Positions 13,157 to 25,488 of a stretch of DNA of 64,000 bases are shown in pieces. Each line of letters begins with the position of its first letter. Within the stretch, counting starts at the first letter, position 1. The position numbers and the translations under genes were made by a program. The stretch comes from Ascaris suum (Eukaryota; Nematoda; Chromadorea; Rhabditida; Ascarididae): NCBI GenBank assembly GCA_013433145.1, contig CM024178.1:4821260-4885259 (forward strand), written 5' to 3'. The notes below the pieces were generated by a model. The model had not been told where the DNA came from. It made no database searches and saw nothing but the letters and a program-made list of their open reading frames with translations.

Positions 13157-14262
13157 TATCATCGCGAAACTTTTCCTTTCCGGTCGGATCGGTGCAGCTG
13201 CGATGCTGCAATGGCAATTTTTTATGATGCGTGCCTCATTGGCTCAGAGGCAGAGCGTCTGTCTCGTAAACAGAAGGCCGCTGTTCGATTATAGGATGAG
13301 GCATATCTTTCTGATTTTTGGCATCACAGTCTGATTCCTGCAGCTTTGCATTTGCTCTCCGCATTTTTTTTATACACGACTCATTGGTTCAAAGGCAGAG
13401 CGTCTGTCTCGTAAAGTGAAGGCCGTTGGTTCGAATCCAGCATGAGGCACTTGATTGTGATACTTTCCTTTCCGGTCGGATCGGTTTAGCTCCGAAGCTG
13501 CAATGCCTATTTTCATCACGCGTGCCTCATTGGCTCAGAGGCAGAGCGTCTGTCTTGTAAACAGAACGTCGCTGGTTCGAATCCAGCATGATGCATATCA
13601 TCGTGAATCTTTTTCTTTCCGGTCGGATCGGTGCAGCTGCGAAGCTGCAATGCCTATTTTTATCATGCGTGCCTCATTGGCTCAGAGGCAGAGTTTCTGC
13701 CTCGTAAACTGAAGGTCGTTGGTTCGAATCCAGCATGAGGCATTTGATTGTGATACTTTTCCTTTCCGGTCGGATCGGTTTAGCTGCGAAGCTGCAATGC
13801 CTATTTTTATCATGCGTGGATCGTTGGCTCGGAGGGCAGAGGGTCTGTCTTGTAAACAGAAGGTCGCTGGTTCGATTCCAGCATGACGCATATCATCGTG
13901 AAACTTTTCCTTTCCCGTCGGATCGGCGCAGCAGCTAGGCTGCAATCCCTATTTTTATCATGCGTGCCTCATTGGCTCAGAGGCAGAGCGTCTGTCTCGT
14001 GAACAGAAGGCCGCTGGTTCGATTCCAGCATGAGCATATGTTTCTGGTTTTTTGGCATCACAGTCTGATCCCTGCAGCTTTGCATTTGCTCTCCGCATTT
14101 TTTTAATACACGAATCATTGGCTCAGAGGCAGAGCGTCTGTCTCGTAAACTGAAGGTCGTTGGTTCGAATCCAGCATGAGGCATTTAATTGTGATACTTT
14201 TCCTTTCCGGTGGGATCGGTGCAGCTGCTAAGCTGCAATGCCTATATTTTATCATATGGCGT

Positions 14263-14334
14263 GCCTCATTGGCTCAGAGGCAGAGCGTCTGTCTAGTAAA
14301 CAGAAGGCCGCTGGTTCGATTCCAGCATGAGGCA
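14263..14334 (+). tRNA. tRNA-Thr(AGU)
   Basis: Loop CTAGTAA. All stems pair. Small insertions lie in the flank just upstream. Partner of 22628-22699. Confidence 0.7.
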
Positions 14335-16023
14335 TATCATCGTGAAGCTTTTTCCCTTCCGTTTGGATCGGTGCAGCTGCGAAGCTGCAATGGCAATTTT
14401 TATGATGCGTGCCTCATTGGCTCTAGGCAGAGCGTCTGTCTAGTAAACAGAAGGCCGCTGTTTCGATTCCAGCATGAGGCATATGTTTCTGATCTTTTGG
14501 CATCACAGTCTGATCCCTGCAGCTTTGCATTTGCTGTCCGCATTTTTTTAATACACGAATCATTGGCTCAGAGGCAGAGCGTCTGTCTGGTAAACAGAAG
14601 GCCGCTGTTCGATTCCAGCATGAGGCATATCATCGCGAAACTTTTAATTTCCGGTCGGATCGGTGCAGCTGCGAAGCTGCAATGCCTATTTTTATCATGC
14701 GTGCCTCATTGGCTCAGAGGCAGAGCGTCTGCCTCGTAAACTGAAGGTCGTTATTTCGAGTCCAGCATGAGGCATTTGATTGTGATACTTTTCCTTTCCG
14801 CTCGGATCGGTTTAGCTGCGAAGCTGGAATGCCTATTTTAATCATGCGTGCCTCATTGGCTCGGAGGCAGAGCGTCTGTCATGTAAACAGAAGGTCGCTG
14901 GTTCGAATCCAGCATGAGGCATATCATCGTGAAACTTTTCCTTTCCGGTCGGATCGGTGCAGCTGCGAAGCTGCAATGCCTATTTTTATCATGCGTGCCT
15001 CATTGGCTCAGAGGCAGAGCGTCTGTCTCGTAAACAGAAGGCCGCTGGTTCGATTATATGGTGAGGCATATCTTTCTGATTGTTTGCATCACAGTCTGAT
15101 CCCTGCAGCTTTGCATTTGCTCTCCGCATTTTTTTAAAACACGACTCATTGGCTCAGAGGCAGAGCGTCTGTCTAGTAAACAGAAGGCCGCTGGTTCGAT
15201 CCAGCATGAGGCATATCATCGTGAAGCTTTTCCTTTCCGGTCCGATCGGTGCAGCTGCGATGCTGCAATCGCAATTTTTCATGATGCGTCCCTCATTGGC
15301 TCAGAGGCAGAGGGTCTGGCTCGTAAACTGAAGGACGTTGGTTCGAATCCAGCATGAGGCATTTGATTGTGATACTTTTCCTTTCCGGTCGGATCGGTTT
15401 AGCTGCGAAGCTGCAATGCCTATTTTCATCATACGTGCCTCATTGCTCAGAGGCAGAGCGTCAGTGTAGTAAACAGAAGGCCCTGGTTCGATTCCAGCAT
15501 GAGGCATATCATCGTGAAACTTTTCCTTTCCGGTCGGATCGCTTTAGCTGCGGAGCTGCATTGCCTATTTTCATCATACGTGCCTCATTGGCTCAGAGGC
15601 AGAGCGTCTGTCTAGTAAACAGAAGGCCGCTGTTTCGATACCAGCATGAGGCATATCATCGCGAAACTTTTCCTTTCCGGTCGGATCGGTGCAGCTGCGA
15701 TGCTGCAACGGCAACTTTTATGATGCGTGCCTCATTGGCTCAGAGGCAGAGCGTCTGCCTCGTAAACAAAGGCCGCTGGTTCGATTATAGGATGGGGCAT
15801 ATCTTTCTGATTGTTTGGCATCACAGTCTGATCCCTGCAGCTTTGCATTTGCTCTCGCAGCATTTTTTTTATACACGGCTCATTGGTTCAGAGCCAGAGC
15901 GTCTGTCTCGTAAACTGAAGGCCGTTGGTTCGAATCCAGCATGAGGCACCTGATTGTGATACTTTTCCTTTCCGGTCGGATCGCTTTAGCTGCGAAGCTG
16001 CAATGCCTATTTTCATCATGCGT

Positions 16024-16095
16024 GCCTCATTGGCTCAGAGGCAGAGCGTCTGTCTAGTAAACAGAAGGCCGCTGGTTCGATTCCAGCATGAGGCA
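16024..16095 (+). tRNA. tRNA-Thr(AGU)
   Basis: Loop CTAGTAA. All stems pair. Partner of 24392-24463. Confidence 0.7.
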
Positions 16096-16610
16096 TATCA
16101 TCGCGAAACTTTTCCCTTCCGTTCGGATCGGTGCAGCTGCGAGCTGCAATGGCAATTTTTATGATTCGTGCCTCATTGGCTCAGAGGCAGAGCGTCTGTC
16201 TAGAAAACAGAAGGCGTTTGGTTCGATTCCAGCATGAGGTTTATCATCGTGAAACTTTTCCTTTCCGGTCGGATCGGTGCAGCTGCGAAGCTGCAACGCC
16301 TATTTTTATCATGCGTGCCTCATTGGCTCAGAGGCAGAGGGTCTGTCTCGCAAACTGAACGACTTTGGTTCGAATCCAGCATGAGGCATTTGATTGTGGT
16401 ACTTTTCCTTTCCGTCGGATTGGTTTAGCTGCGAAGCTGCAATGCCTATTTTTATCATGCGTGCCTCATTGGCTCAGAGGCAGAGCGTCTGTCTAGAAAA
16501 CAGAAGGCCTTTGGTTCGATTCCAGCATGAGGTTATATCATCGTGAAACTTTTCCTTTCCGGTCGGATCGGTGCAGCTGCGAAGCTGCAACGCCTATTTT
16601 TATCATGCGT

Positions 16611-16682
16611 GCCTCATTGGCTCAGAGGCAGAGCGTCTGTCTTGTAAACAGAAGGTCGCTGGTTCGAACCCAGCATGAGGCA
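16611..16682 (+). tRNA. tRNA-Thr(UGU)
   Basis: Loop CTTGTAA, T loop TTCGAAC. All stems pair. Confidence 0.72.
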
Positions 16683-17197
16683 TTTCATCGTGAAACTTTT
16701 CCTTTCCGGTCGGATCGGTGCAGCTGCGATGCTGCAATGGCAATTTTTATGATGCGTGCCTCATTGGCTCAGAGGCAGAGCGTCTGTCTTGTAAACAGAA
16801 GGCCGCTGGTTCGATTATAGGATGGGGCATATCTTTCTGATTGTTTGGCATCACAGTCTCATCCCTGCAGCTTTGCATTTCCTCTCCGCATTTTTTTTAT
16901 ACACGGCTCATTGGTTCAGAGCCAGAGCGTCTGTCTCGTAAACTGAAGGCCGTTGGTCCGAATCGAGCATGAGGCACCTGATTGTGATACTTTTCCCTTC
17001 CGGTCGGATCGCTTTAGCTGCGAAGCTGCAATGCCTATTTTTATCATGCGTGCCTCATTGGCTCAGAGGCAGAGCGTCTGTCTAGAAAGCAGAAGGCCTT
17101 TGGTTCGATTCCAGCATGAGGTTTATCATCGTGAAACTTTTCCTTTCCGGTCGATCGGTGCAGCTGCGAAGCTGCAACGCCTATTTTTATCATGCGT

Positions 17198-17269
17198 GCC
17201 TCATTGGCTCAGAGGCAGAGCGTCTGTCTTGTAAACAGAAGGTCGCTGGTTCGAACCCAGCATGAGGCA
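17198..17269 (+). tRNA. tRNA-Thr(UGU)
   Basis: Loop CTTGTAA, T loop TTCGAAC. All stems pair. Confidence 0.72.
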
Positions 17270-17784
17270 TTTCATCGTGAAACTTTTCCTTTCCGGTCGG
17301 ATCGGTGCAGTTGCGATGCTGCAATGGCAATTTTTATGATGCGTGCCTCATTGGCTCAGAGGCAGAGCGTCTGTCTCGTAAACAGAAGGTCGCTGGTTCG
17401 ATTCCCTCATGACGCATATCATCGTGAAACTTTTCCTTTCCGGTCGGATCGGTGCAGCTGCGATGCTGCAATGGCAATTTTTATGATGCGTGCCTCATTG
17501 GTTCAGAGCCAGAGCGTCTGTCTCGTAAACTGAAGGCCGTTGGTTCGAATCCAGCATGAGGCACCTGATTGTGATACTTTTCCTTTCCGGTCGGATCGCT
17601 TTAGCTGCGAAGCTGCAATGCCTATCTTCATCATGCGTGCCTCATTGGCTCAGAGGCAGAGCGTCTGTCCAGTAAAGAGAAGGCCACTGGTTCGATTCCA
17701 GCATGAGGCATATCATCGTGAAACTTTTATTTCCGGTCGGGTCGCTTTAGCTGCGAAGCTGCAATGCCTATTTTTATCATGCGT

Positions 17785-17856
17785 GCCTCATTGGCTCAGA
17801 GGCAGAGCGTCTGTCTTGTAAACAGAAGGTCGCTGGTTCGAACCCAGCATGAGGCA
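17785..17856 (+). tRNA. tRNA-Thr(UGU)
   Basis: Loop CTTGTAA, T loop TTCGAAC. All stems pair. Confidence 0.72.
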
Positions 17857-18224
17857 TATCATCGCGAAAACTTTTCCTTGCGGTCGGATCGGTGCAGCTG
17901 CGATGCTGCAATGGCAATTTTTATGATGCGTGCCTCATTGGCTCAGAGGCAGAGCGTCTGTCTAGTAAACAGAAGGCCGCTGGTTCGATTATAGTATGAA
18001 GCATATCTTCCTGATTGTTTGGCATCACGGTCTGATCCCTGCAGCTTTGCATTTGTTCTCCGCATTCTTTTAACACATGACTCATTGGCTCAGAGGCGAG
18101 GGTCTGCCTCGTAAACTGAAGGCCGTTGGTTCGAATCCAGCATGAGGCACTTGATTATGATACTTTTCCACTCCGGTCGGATCGGTGCAGCTGCGATGCT
18201 GCAATGCCTATTTTTGTCATGCGT

Positions 18225-18296
18225 GCCTCATTGGCTCAGAGGCAGAGCGTCTGTCTAGTAAACAGAAGGCCGCTGGTTCGATTCCAGCATGAGGCA
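18225..18296 (+). tRNA. tRNA-Thr(AGU)
   Basis: Loop CTAGTAA. All stems pair. Upstream flank is TTTTTGTCATGC. Confidence 0.72.
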
Positions 18297-18955
18297 TATC
18301 ATCGCGAAACTTTTCCTTTCCGGTCGGATCGCTTTAGCTGCGAAGCTGCAATGCCTATTTTCATCATGCGTGCCTCATTTGCTCAGAGGCAGAGCGTCTG
18401 TCTAGTAAACAGAAGGCCGCTGGTTCGATTCCAGCATGAGGCACTTGATTGTGATACTTTTCCTTTCCGGTCGGATGGTTTAGCTGCGAAGCTGCAATGA
18501 TTATTTTATCATGCGTGCCTCATTGGCTCAGAGGCTGAGCGTCTGTCTTGTAAACAGAAGGCCGCTGGTTCGATTATAGGATTTGGCATATCTTTCTGAT
18601 TGTTTGGCATCACAGTCTGATCCCTGCAGCTTTGCATTTGCTCTCCGCATTTTTTTTATACACGACTCATTGGTTCAGAGCCAGCGCGTCTGTCTCGTAA
18701 ACTGAAGGCCTTTGGTTCGAATCCAGCATGAGGCACCTGATTGTGATACTTTTCCTTTCCGGTCGGATCGCTTAGCTGCGAAGCTGCAATGCCTATTTTC
18801 ATCATGCGTGCCTCATTGGCTCAGAGGCAGAGCGTCTGTCCAGTAAAGAGAAGGCCGCTGGTTCGATTCCAGCATGACGCATATCATCGTGAAACTTTTC
18901 CTTTCCGTCGGATCGCTTTAGCTGCGAAGCTGCAATGCCTATTTTTATCATGCGT

Positions 18956-19027
18956 GCCTCATTGGCTCAGAGGCAGAGCGTCTGTCTTGTAAACAGAAGG
19001 TCGCTGGTTCGAACCCAGCATGAGGCA
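18956..19027 (+). tRNA. tRNA-Thr(UGU)
   Basis: Loop CTTGTAA, T loop TTCGAAC. All stems pair. Confidence 0.72.
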
Positions 19028-19396
19028 TATCATCGCGAAACTTTTCCCTTCCGGTCTGATCGGTGCAGCTGCGATGCTGCAATGGCAATTTTTATGATGC
19101 GTGCCTCATTGGCTCAGAGGCACAGCGTCTGTCTCGTAAGCAGAAGGCCGCTGGTTCGATTCCAGCATGAGGCATGTGTTTTCTGATTTTTTGGTATCAC
19201 AGTCTGATCCCTGCAGCTTTGCATTTGCTCTCCGCATTTTTTTAATACACGACTCATTGGCTCAGAGGCAGAGCGTCTGTCTAGTAAACAGAAGGCCGTT
19301 GGTTCGAATCCAGCATGAGGCACTTGATTATGATACTTTTCCACTCCGTCGGATCGGTTTAGCTGCGATGCTGCAATGCCTATTTTTGTCATGCGT

Positions 19397-19468
19397 GCCT
19401 CATTGGCTCAGAGGCAGAGCGTCTGTCTAGTAAACAGAAGGCCGCTGGTTCGATTCCAGCATGAGGCA
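19397..19468 (+). tRNA. tRNA-Thr(AGU)
   Basis: Loop CTAGTAA. All stems pair. Confidence 0.72.
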
Positions 19469-19543
19469 TATCATCGCGAAACTTTTCCTTTCCGGTCGGA
19501 TCGCTTTAGCTGCGAAGCTGCAATGCCTATTTTCATCATGCGT

Positions 19544-19615
19544 GCCTCATTGGCTCAGAGGCAGAGCGTCTGTCTAGTAAACAGAAGGCCGCTGGTTCGA
19601 TTCCAGCATGAGGCA
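19544..19615 (+). tRNA. tRNA-Thr(AGU)
   Basis: Loop CTAGTAA. All stems pair. Directly follows the intact unit at 19397. Confidence 0.72.
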
Positions 19616-20717
19616 TATCATCGTGAAACTTTTCCTTCCGTTCGGATCGGTGCAGCTGCGAAGCTGCAATGGCAATTTTTATGATGCGTGCCTCATTGGC
19701 TCAGAGGCAGAGCGTCTGTCTAGTAAACAGAAGGCCGCTGGTTCGATTATAGTATTTGGCATATCTTTCTGATTGTTTGGCATCACAGTCTGATCCCTGC
19801 AGCTTTGCATTTGCTCTCCGCATTTTTTTTATACACGACTCATTGGTTCAGAGCCAGAGCGTCTGTCTCGTAAACTGAAGGCCTTTGGTTCGAATCCAGC
19901 ATGAGGCACCTGATTGTGATACTTTTCCTTTCCGGTCGGATCGCTTTAGCTGCGAAGCTGCAATGCCTATTTTTATCATGCGTGCCTCATTGGCTCAGAG
20001 GCAGAGCGTCTGTCTTGTAAACAGAAGGTCGCTGGTTCGATTGAAGCATAACGCATATCATCGTGAAACTTTTCGTTTCCGGTCGGATCGGTGCAGCTGC
20101 GATGCTGCAATGGCAATTTTTTGTGATGCGTGCCTCATTGGCTCAGAGGCAGAGGGTCTGCCTCGTAAACTGAAGGTCGTTGGTTCGATTCCAGCATGAG
20201 GCATATCATCGGGAAACTTTTCGTTTCCGGTCGGATCGCTTTAGCTGCGAAACTGCAATGCCTATTTTTATCATGCGTGCCTCATTGGTCAGAGGCAGAG
20301 CGTCTGTCTAGTAAACAGAAGGCCGCTGGTTCGATTCCAGCATGAGGCATATCATCGTGAAACTTTTCCTTTCCGGTCGGATCGGTGCAGCTGCGATGCT
20401 GCAATGGCAATTTTTATGATGCGTGCCTCATTGGCTCGGAGGCAGAGCGTCTGTCTCGTAAACTGGAGGTCGTTGGTTCGAATCCAGCATGAGGCATTTG
20501 ATTGTGATACTTTTCCTTTCCGGTCGAATCGGTTTAGCTGCGAAGCTGCAATGCCTATTTTCATCACGCGTGCCTCATTGGCTCAGAGGCAGAGCGTCTG
20601 TCTCGTAAACTGGAGGTCGTTGGTTCGAATCCAGCATGAGGCATTTGATTGTGATACTTTTCCTTTCGGTCGAATCGGTTTAGCTGCGAAGCTGCAATGC
20701 CTATTTTTATCATGCGT

Positions 20718-20789
20718 GCCTCATTGGCTCAGAGGCAGAGCGTCTGTCTTGTAAACAGAAGGTCGCTGGTTCGAATCCAGCATGAGGCA
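20718..20789 (+). tRNA. tRNA-Thr(UGU)
   Basis: Loop CTTGTAA, T loop TTCGAAT. All stems pair. Confidence 0.72.
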
Positions 20790-21452
20790 TATCATCGTGA
20801 AACTTTTCCTTTCCGGTCGGGTCGGTGCAGCTGCTAAACTGCAATGCCTGTTTTTATCATGCGTGCCTCATTGGCTCAGAGGCAGAGCGTCTGTCTCGTA
20901 AACAGAAGGCCGCTGGTTCGATTATAGGATGAGGCATATCTTTCTGATTGTTTGGCATCACAGTCTGATCCCTGCAGCTTTGCATTTGCTCTCCGCATTT
21001 TTTTAAAACACGACTCATTGGCTCAGAGGCAGAGCGTCTGTCTAGTAAACAGAAGGCCGCTGGTTCGATTCCAGCATGACGCATATATTTCTGATTTTTT
21101 GGCATCACAGTCTGATCCCTGCAGCTTTGCATTTGCTCTCCGCATTTTTTTAATACACGACTCATTGGTTCAGAGGCAGAGCGTCTGTCTCGTAAACTGA
21201 AGGCCGTTGGTTCGAATCCAGCATGAGGCACTTGATTGTGATACTTTTCCTTTCCGGTCGGATCGCTTTAGCTGCGAAGCTGCATTGCCTATTTTCATCA
21301 TACGTGCCTCATTGGCTCAGAGGCAGAGCGTCTGTGTAGTAAACAGAAGGCCGCTGGTTCGATTCCAGCATGACGCATATCATCGTGAAACTTTTCCTTT
21401 CCGGTCGGATCGCTTTAGCTGCGAAGCTGCATTGCCTATTTTCATCATACGT

Positions 21453-21524
21453 GCCTCATTGGCTCAGAGGCAGAGCGTCTGTCTAGTAAACAGAAGGCCG
21501 CTGGTTCGATTCCAGCATGAGGCA
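21453..21524 (+). tRNA. tRNA-Thr(AGU)
   Basis: Loop CTAGTAA. All stems pair. Confidence 0.72.
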
Positions 21525-21890
21525 TATCATCGCGAAACTTTTCCTTTCCGGTCGGATCGGTGCAGCTGCGATGCTGCAATGGCAATTTTTATGATGCGTG
21601 CCTCATTGGCTCAGAGGCAGAGCGTCTGTCTCGTAAACAGAAGGCCGCTGTTCGATTATAGGATGAGGCATATCTTCTGATTGTTTGGCATCACAGTCTG
21701 ATCCCTGCAGCTTTGCATTTGCTCTCCGCATTTTTTTTATACACGACTCATTGGTTCAAAGGCAGAGCGTCTGTCTCGTAAACTGAAGGCCGTGGTTCGA
21801 ATCCAGCATGAGGCACTTGATTGTGATACTTTTCCTTTCCGGTCGGATCGGTTTAGCTCCGAAGCTGCAATGCCTATTTTCATCACGCGT

Positions 21891-21962
21891 GCCTCATTGG
21901 CTCAGAGGCAGAGCGTCTGTCTTGTAAACAGAAGGTCGCTGGTTCGAATCCAGCATGAGGCA
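21891..21962 (+). tRNA. tRNA-Thr(UGU)
   Basis: Loop CTTGTAA, T loop TTCGAAT. All stems pair. Confidence 0.72.
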
Positions 21963-22333
21963 TATCATCGTGAATCTTTTCTTTCTTTCCGTCGGATCGG
22001 TGCAGCTGCGAAGCTGCAATGCCTATTTTTATCATGCGTGCCTCATTGGCTCAGAGGCAGAGTTTCTGCCTCGTAAACTGAAGGTCGTTGGTTCGAATCC
22101 AGCATGAGGCATTTGATTGTGATACTTTTCCTTTCCGGTCGGATCGGTTTAGCTGCGAAGCTGCAATGCCTATTTTTATCATGCGTGGATCGTTGGCTCG
22201 GAGGCAGAGGGTCTGTCTTGTAAACAGAAGGTCGCTGGTTCGATTCCAGCATGACGCATATCATCGTGAAACTTTTCCTTTCCGGTCGGATCGGCGCAGC
22301 TGCTAGGCTGCAATCCCTATTTTTATCATGCGT

Positions 22334-22405
22334 GCCTCATTGGCTCAGAGGCAGAGCGTCTGTCTCGTGAACAGAAGGCCGCTGGTTCGATTCCAGCATG
22401 AGGCA
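22334..22405 (+). tRNA. tRNA-Thr(CGU), G37 variant
   Basis: Stems pair, but the loop is CTCGTGA: base 37 is G where other copies have A, the purine that is normally modified in ANN-decoding tRNAs. Same variant as the unit near 14 kb. Confidence 0.5.
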
Positions 22406-22627
22406 TATGTTTCTGGTTTTTTGGCATCACAGTCTGATCCCTGCAGCTTTGCATTTGCTCTCCGCATTTTTTTAATACACGAATCATTGGCTCAGAGGCA
22501 GAGCGTCTGTCTCGTAAACTGAAGGTCGTTGGTTCGAATCCAGCATGAGGCATTTAATTGTGATACTTTTCCTTTCCGGTGGGATCGGTGCAGCTGCTAA
22601 GCTGCAATGCCTATTTTTATCATGCGT

Positions 22628-22699
22628 GCCTCATTGGCTCAGAGGCAGAGCGTCTGTCTAGTAAACAGAAGGCCGCTGGTTCGATTCCAGCATGAGGCA
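22628..22699 (+). tRNA. tRNA-Thr(AGU)
   Basis: Loop CTAGTAA. All stems pair. Confidence 0.72.
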
Positions 22700-22920
22700 T
22701 ATCATCGTGAAGCTTTTCCCTCCGTTGGGATCGGTGCAGCTGCGAAGCTGCAATGGCAATTTTTATGATGCGTGCCTCATTGGCTCAGAGGCAGAGCGTC
22801 TGTCTAGTAAACAGAAGGCCGCTGTTTCGATTCCAGCATGAGGCATATGTTTCTGATCTTTTGGCATCACAGTCTGATCCCTGCAGCTTTGCATTTGCTG
22901 TCCGCATTTTTTTAATACAC

Positions 22921-22992
22921 GAATCATTGGCTCAGAGGCAGAGCGTCTGTCTGGTAAACAGAAGGCCGCTGGTTCGATTCCAGCATGAGGCA
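22921..22992 (+). tRNA. tRNA-Thr-like with GGU anticodon
   Basis: Loop CTGGTAA gives GGU, the fourth Thr anticodon. D, anticodon and T arms pair. The acceptor starts GAATCAT, so pairs 2:71 and 3:70 are lost, as in other units after a C-class spacer. A damaged partner lies near 14.56 kb in copy A. Probably a pseudogene. Confidence 0.4.
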
Positions 22993-24391
22993 TATCATCG
23001 CGAAACTTTTCCTTTCCGGTCGGATCGGTGCAGCTGCGAAGCTGCAATGCCTATTTTTATCATGCGTGCCTCATTGGCTCAGAGGCAGAGGGTCTGCCTC
23101 GTAAACTGAAGGTCGTTATTTCGAGTCCAGCATGAGGCATTTGATTGTGATACTTTTCCTTTCCGGTCGGATCGGTTTAGCTGCGAAGCTGGAATGCCTA
23201 TTTTTATCATGCGTGCCTCATTGGCTCGGAGGCAGAGCGTCTGTCATGTAAACAGAAGGTCGCTGGTTCGAATCCAGCATGAGGCATATCATCGTGAAAC
23301 TTTTCCTTTCCGGTCGGATCGGTGCAGCTGCGAAGCTGCAATGCCTATTTTTATCATGCGTGCCTCATTGGCTCAGAGGCAGAGCGTCTGTCTCGTAAAC
23401 AGAAGGCCGCTGGTTCGATTATATGGTGAGGCATATCTTTCTGATTGTTTGGCATCACAGTCTGATCCCTGCAGCTTTGCATTTGCTCTCCGCATTTTTT
23501 TAAAACACGACTCATTGGCTCAGAGGCAGAGCGTCTGTCTAGTAAACAGAAGGCCGCTGGTTCGATTCCAGCATGAGGCATATCATCGTGAAGCTTTTCC
23601 TTTCCGGTCGGATCGGTGCAGCTGCGATGCTGCAATCGCAATTTTCATGATGCGTCCCTCATTGGCTCAGAGGCAGAGGGTCTGGCTCGTAAACTGAAGG
23701 ACGTTGGTTCGAATCCAGCATGAGGCATTTGATTGTGATACTTTTCCTTTCCGGTCGGATCGGTTTAGCTGCGAAGCTGCAATGCCTATTTTCATCATAC
23801 GTGCCTCATTGGCTCAGAGGCAGAGCGTCTGTGTAGTAAACAGAAGGCCGCTGGTTCGATTCCAGCATGAGGCATATCATCGTGAAACTTTTCCTTTCCG
23901 GTCGGATCGCTTTAGCTGCGGAGCTGCATTGCCTATTTTCATCATACGTGCCTCATTGGCTCAGAGGCAGAGCGTCTGTCTAGTAAACAGAAGGCCGCTG
24001 TTTCGATACCAGCATGAGGCATATCATCGCGAAACTTTTCCTTTCCGGTCGGATCGGTGCAGCTGCGATGCTGCAACGGCAACTTTTATGATGCGTGCCT
24101 CATTGGCTCAGAGGCAGAGCGTCTGCCTCGTAAACAGAAGGCCGCTGGTTCGATTATAGGATGGGGCATATCTTTCTGATTGTTTGGCATCACAGTCTGA
24201 TCCCTGCAGCTTTGCATTTGCTGCTCCGCATTTTTTTTATACACGGCTCATTGGTTCAGAGCCAGAGCGTCTGTCTCGTAAACTGAAGGCCGTTGGTTCG
24301 AATCCAGCATGAGGCACCTGATTGTGATACTTTTCCTTTCCGGTCGGATCGCTTTAGCTGCGAAGCTGCAATGCCTATTTTCATCATGCGT

Positions 24392-24463
24392 GCCTCATTG
24401 GCTCAGAGGCAGAGCGTCTGTCTAGTAAACAGAAGGCCGCTGGTTCGATTCCAGCATGAGGCA
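24392..24463 (+). tRNA. tRNA-Thr(AGU)
   Basis: Loop CTAGTAA. All stems pair. Confidence 0.72.
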
Positions 24464-24538
24464 TATCATCGCGAAACTTTTCCCTTCCGTTCGGATCGGT
24501 GCAGCTGCGAAGCTGCAATGGCAATTTTTATGATTCGT

Positions 24539-24610
24539 GCCTCATTGGCTCAGAGGCAGAGCGTCTGTCTAGAAAACAGAAGGCCTTTGGTTCGATTCCA
24601 GCATGAGGTT
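24539..24610 (+). pseudogene. tRNA-Thr-derived unit with AGA anticodon
   Basis: Loop CTAGAAA changes anticodon base 36 and gives AGA (Ser). The T stem begins TTTGG, so 49:65 mispairs, and the last acceptor base is T (G1:U72). Similar AGA units stand near 16.16, 16.45, 17.05 and 25.27 kb. Confidence 0.5.
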
Positions 24611-24832
24611 TATCATCGTGAAACTTTTCCTTTCCGGTCGGATCGGTGCAGCTGCGAAGCTGCAACGCCTATTTTTATCATGCGTGCCTCATTGGCTCAG
24701 AGGCAGAGGGTCTGTCTCGCAAACTGAACGACTTTGGTTCGAATCCAGCATGAGGCATTTGATTGTGGTACTTTTCCTTTCCGGTCGGATTGGTTTAGCT
24801 GCGAAGCTGCAATGCCTATTTTTATCATGCGT

Positions 24833-24904
24833 GCCTCATTGGCTCAGAGGCAGAGCGTCTGTCTTGTAAACAGAAGGTCGCTGGTTCGAACCCAGCATGA
24901 GGCA
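24833..24904 (+). tRNA. tRNA-Thr(UGU)
   Basis: Loop CTTGTAA, T loop TTCGAAC. All stems pair. Confidence 0.72.
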
Positions 24905-25416
24905 TTTCATCGTGAAACTTTTCCTTTCCGGTCGGATCGGTGCAGCTGCGATGCTGCAATGGCAATTTTTATGATGCGTGCCTCATTGGCTCAGAGGCAG
25001 AGCGTCTGTCTTGTAAACAGAAGGCCGCTGGTTCGATTATAGCATGGGCATATCTTTCTGATTGTTTGGCATCACAGTCTCATCCCTGCAGCTTTGCATT
25101 TCCTCTCCGCATTTTTTTATACACGCTCATTGGTTCAGAGCAGAGCGTCTGTCTCGTAAACTGAAGGCCGTTGGTTCGAATCGAGCATGAGGCACCTGAT
25201 TGTGATACTTTTCCCTTCCGGTCGGATCGCTTTAGCTGCGAAGCTGCAATGCCTATTTTTATCATGCGTGCCTCATTGGCTCAGAGGCAGAGCGTCTGTC
25301 TAGAAAGCAGAAGGCCTTTGGTTCGATTCCAGCATGAGGTTTATCATCGTGAAACTTTTCCTTTCCGGTCGGATCGGTGCAGCTGCGAAGCTGCAACGCC
25401 TATTTTTATCATGCGT

Positions 25417-25488
25417 GCCTCATTGGCTCAGAGGCAGAGCGTCTGTCTTGTAAACAGAAGGTCGCTGGTTCGAACCCAGCATGAGGCA
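25417..25488 (+). tRNA. tRNA-Thr(UGU)
   Basis: Loop CTTGTAA, T loop TTCGAAC. All stems pair. Partner of 17198-17269. Confidence 0.72.

Larger units (their letters stand above)
11400..20060 (+). repeat. Higher-order repeat copy A (about 8.7 kb)
   Basis: This block of units recurs to the right in the same order. The variant spacer with GCTGCTAAACTGC at about 12445 recurs at 20821 (offset 8376). The cluster around 17561 recurs at 25781 (offset 8220). The drop of about 150 bp comes from one extra unit in copy A near 16.45-16.6 kb. Near 11.57 kb the offset is about 8670, so copy A holds a further one or two units. Copy A has more short indels than copy B. Confidence 0.75.
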
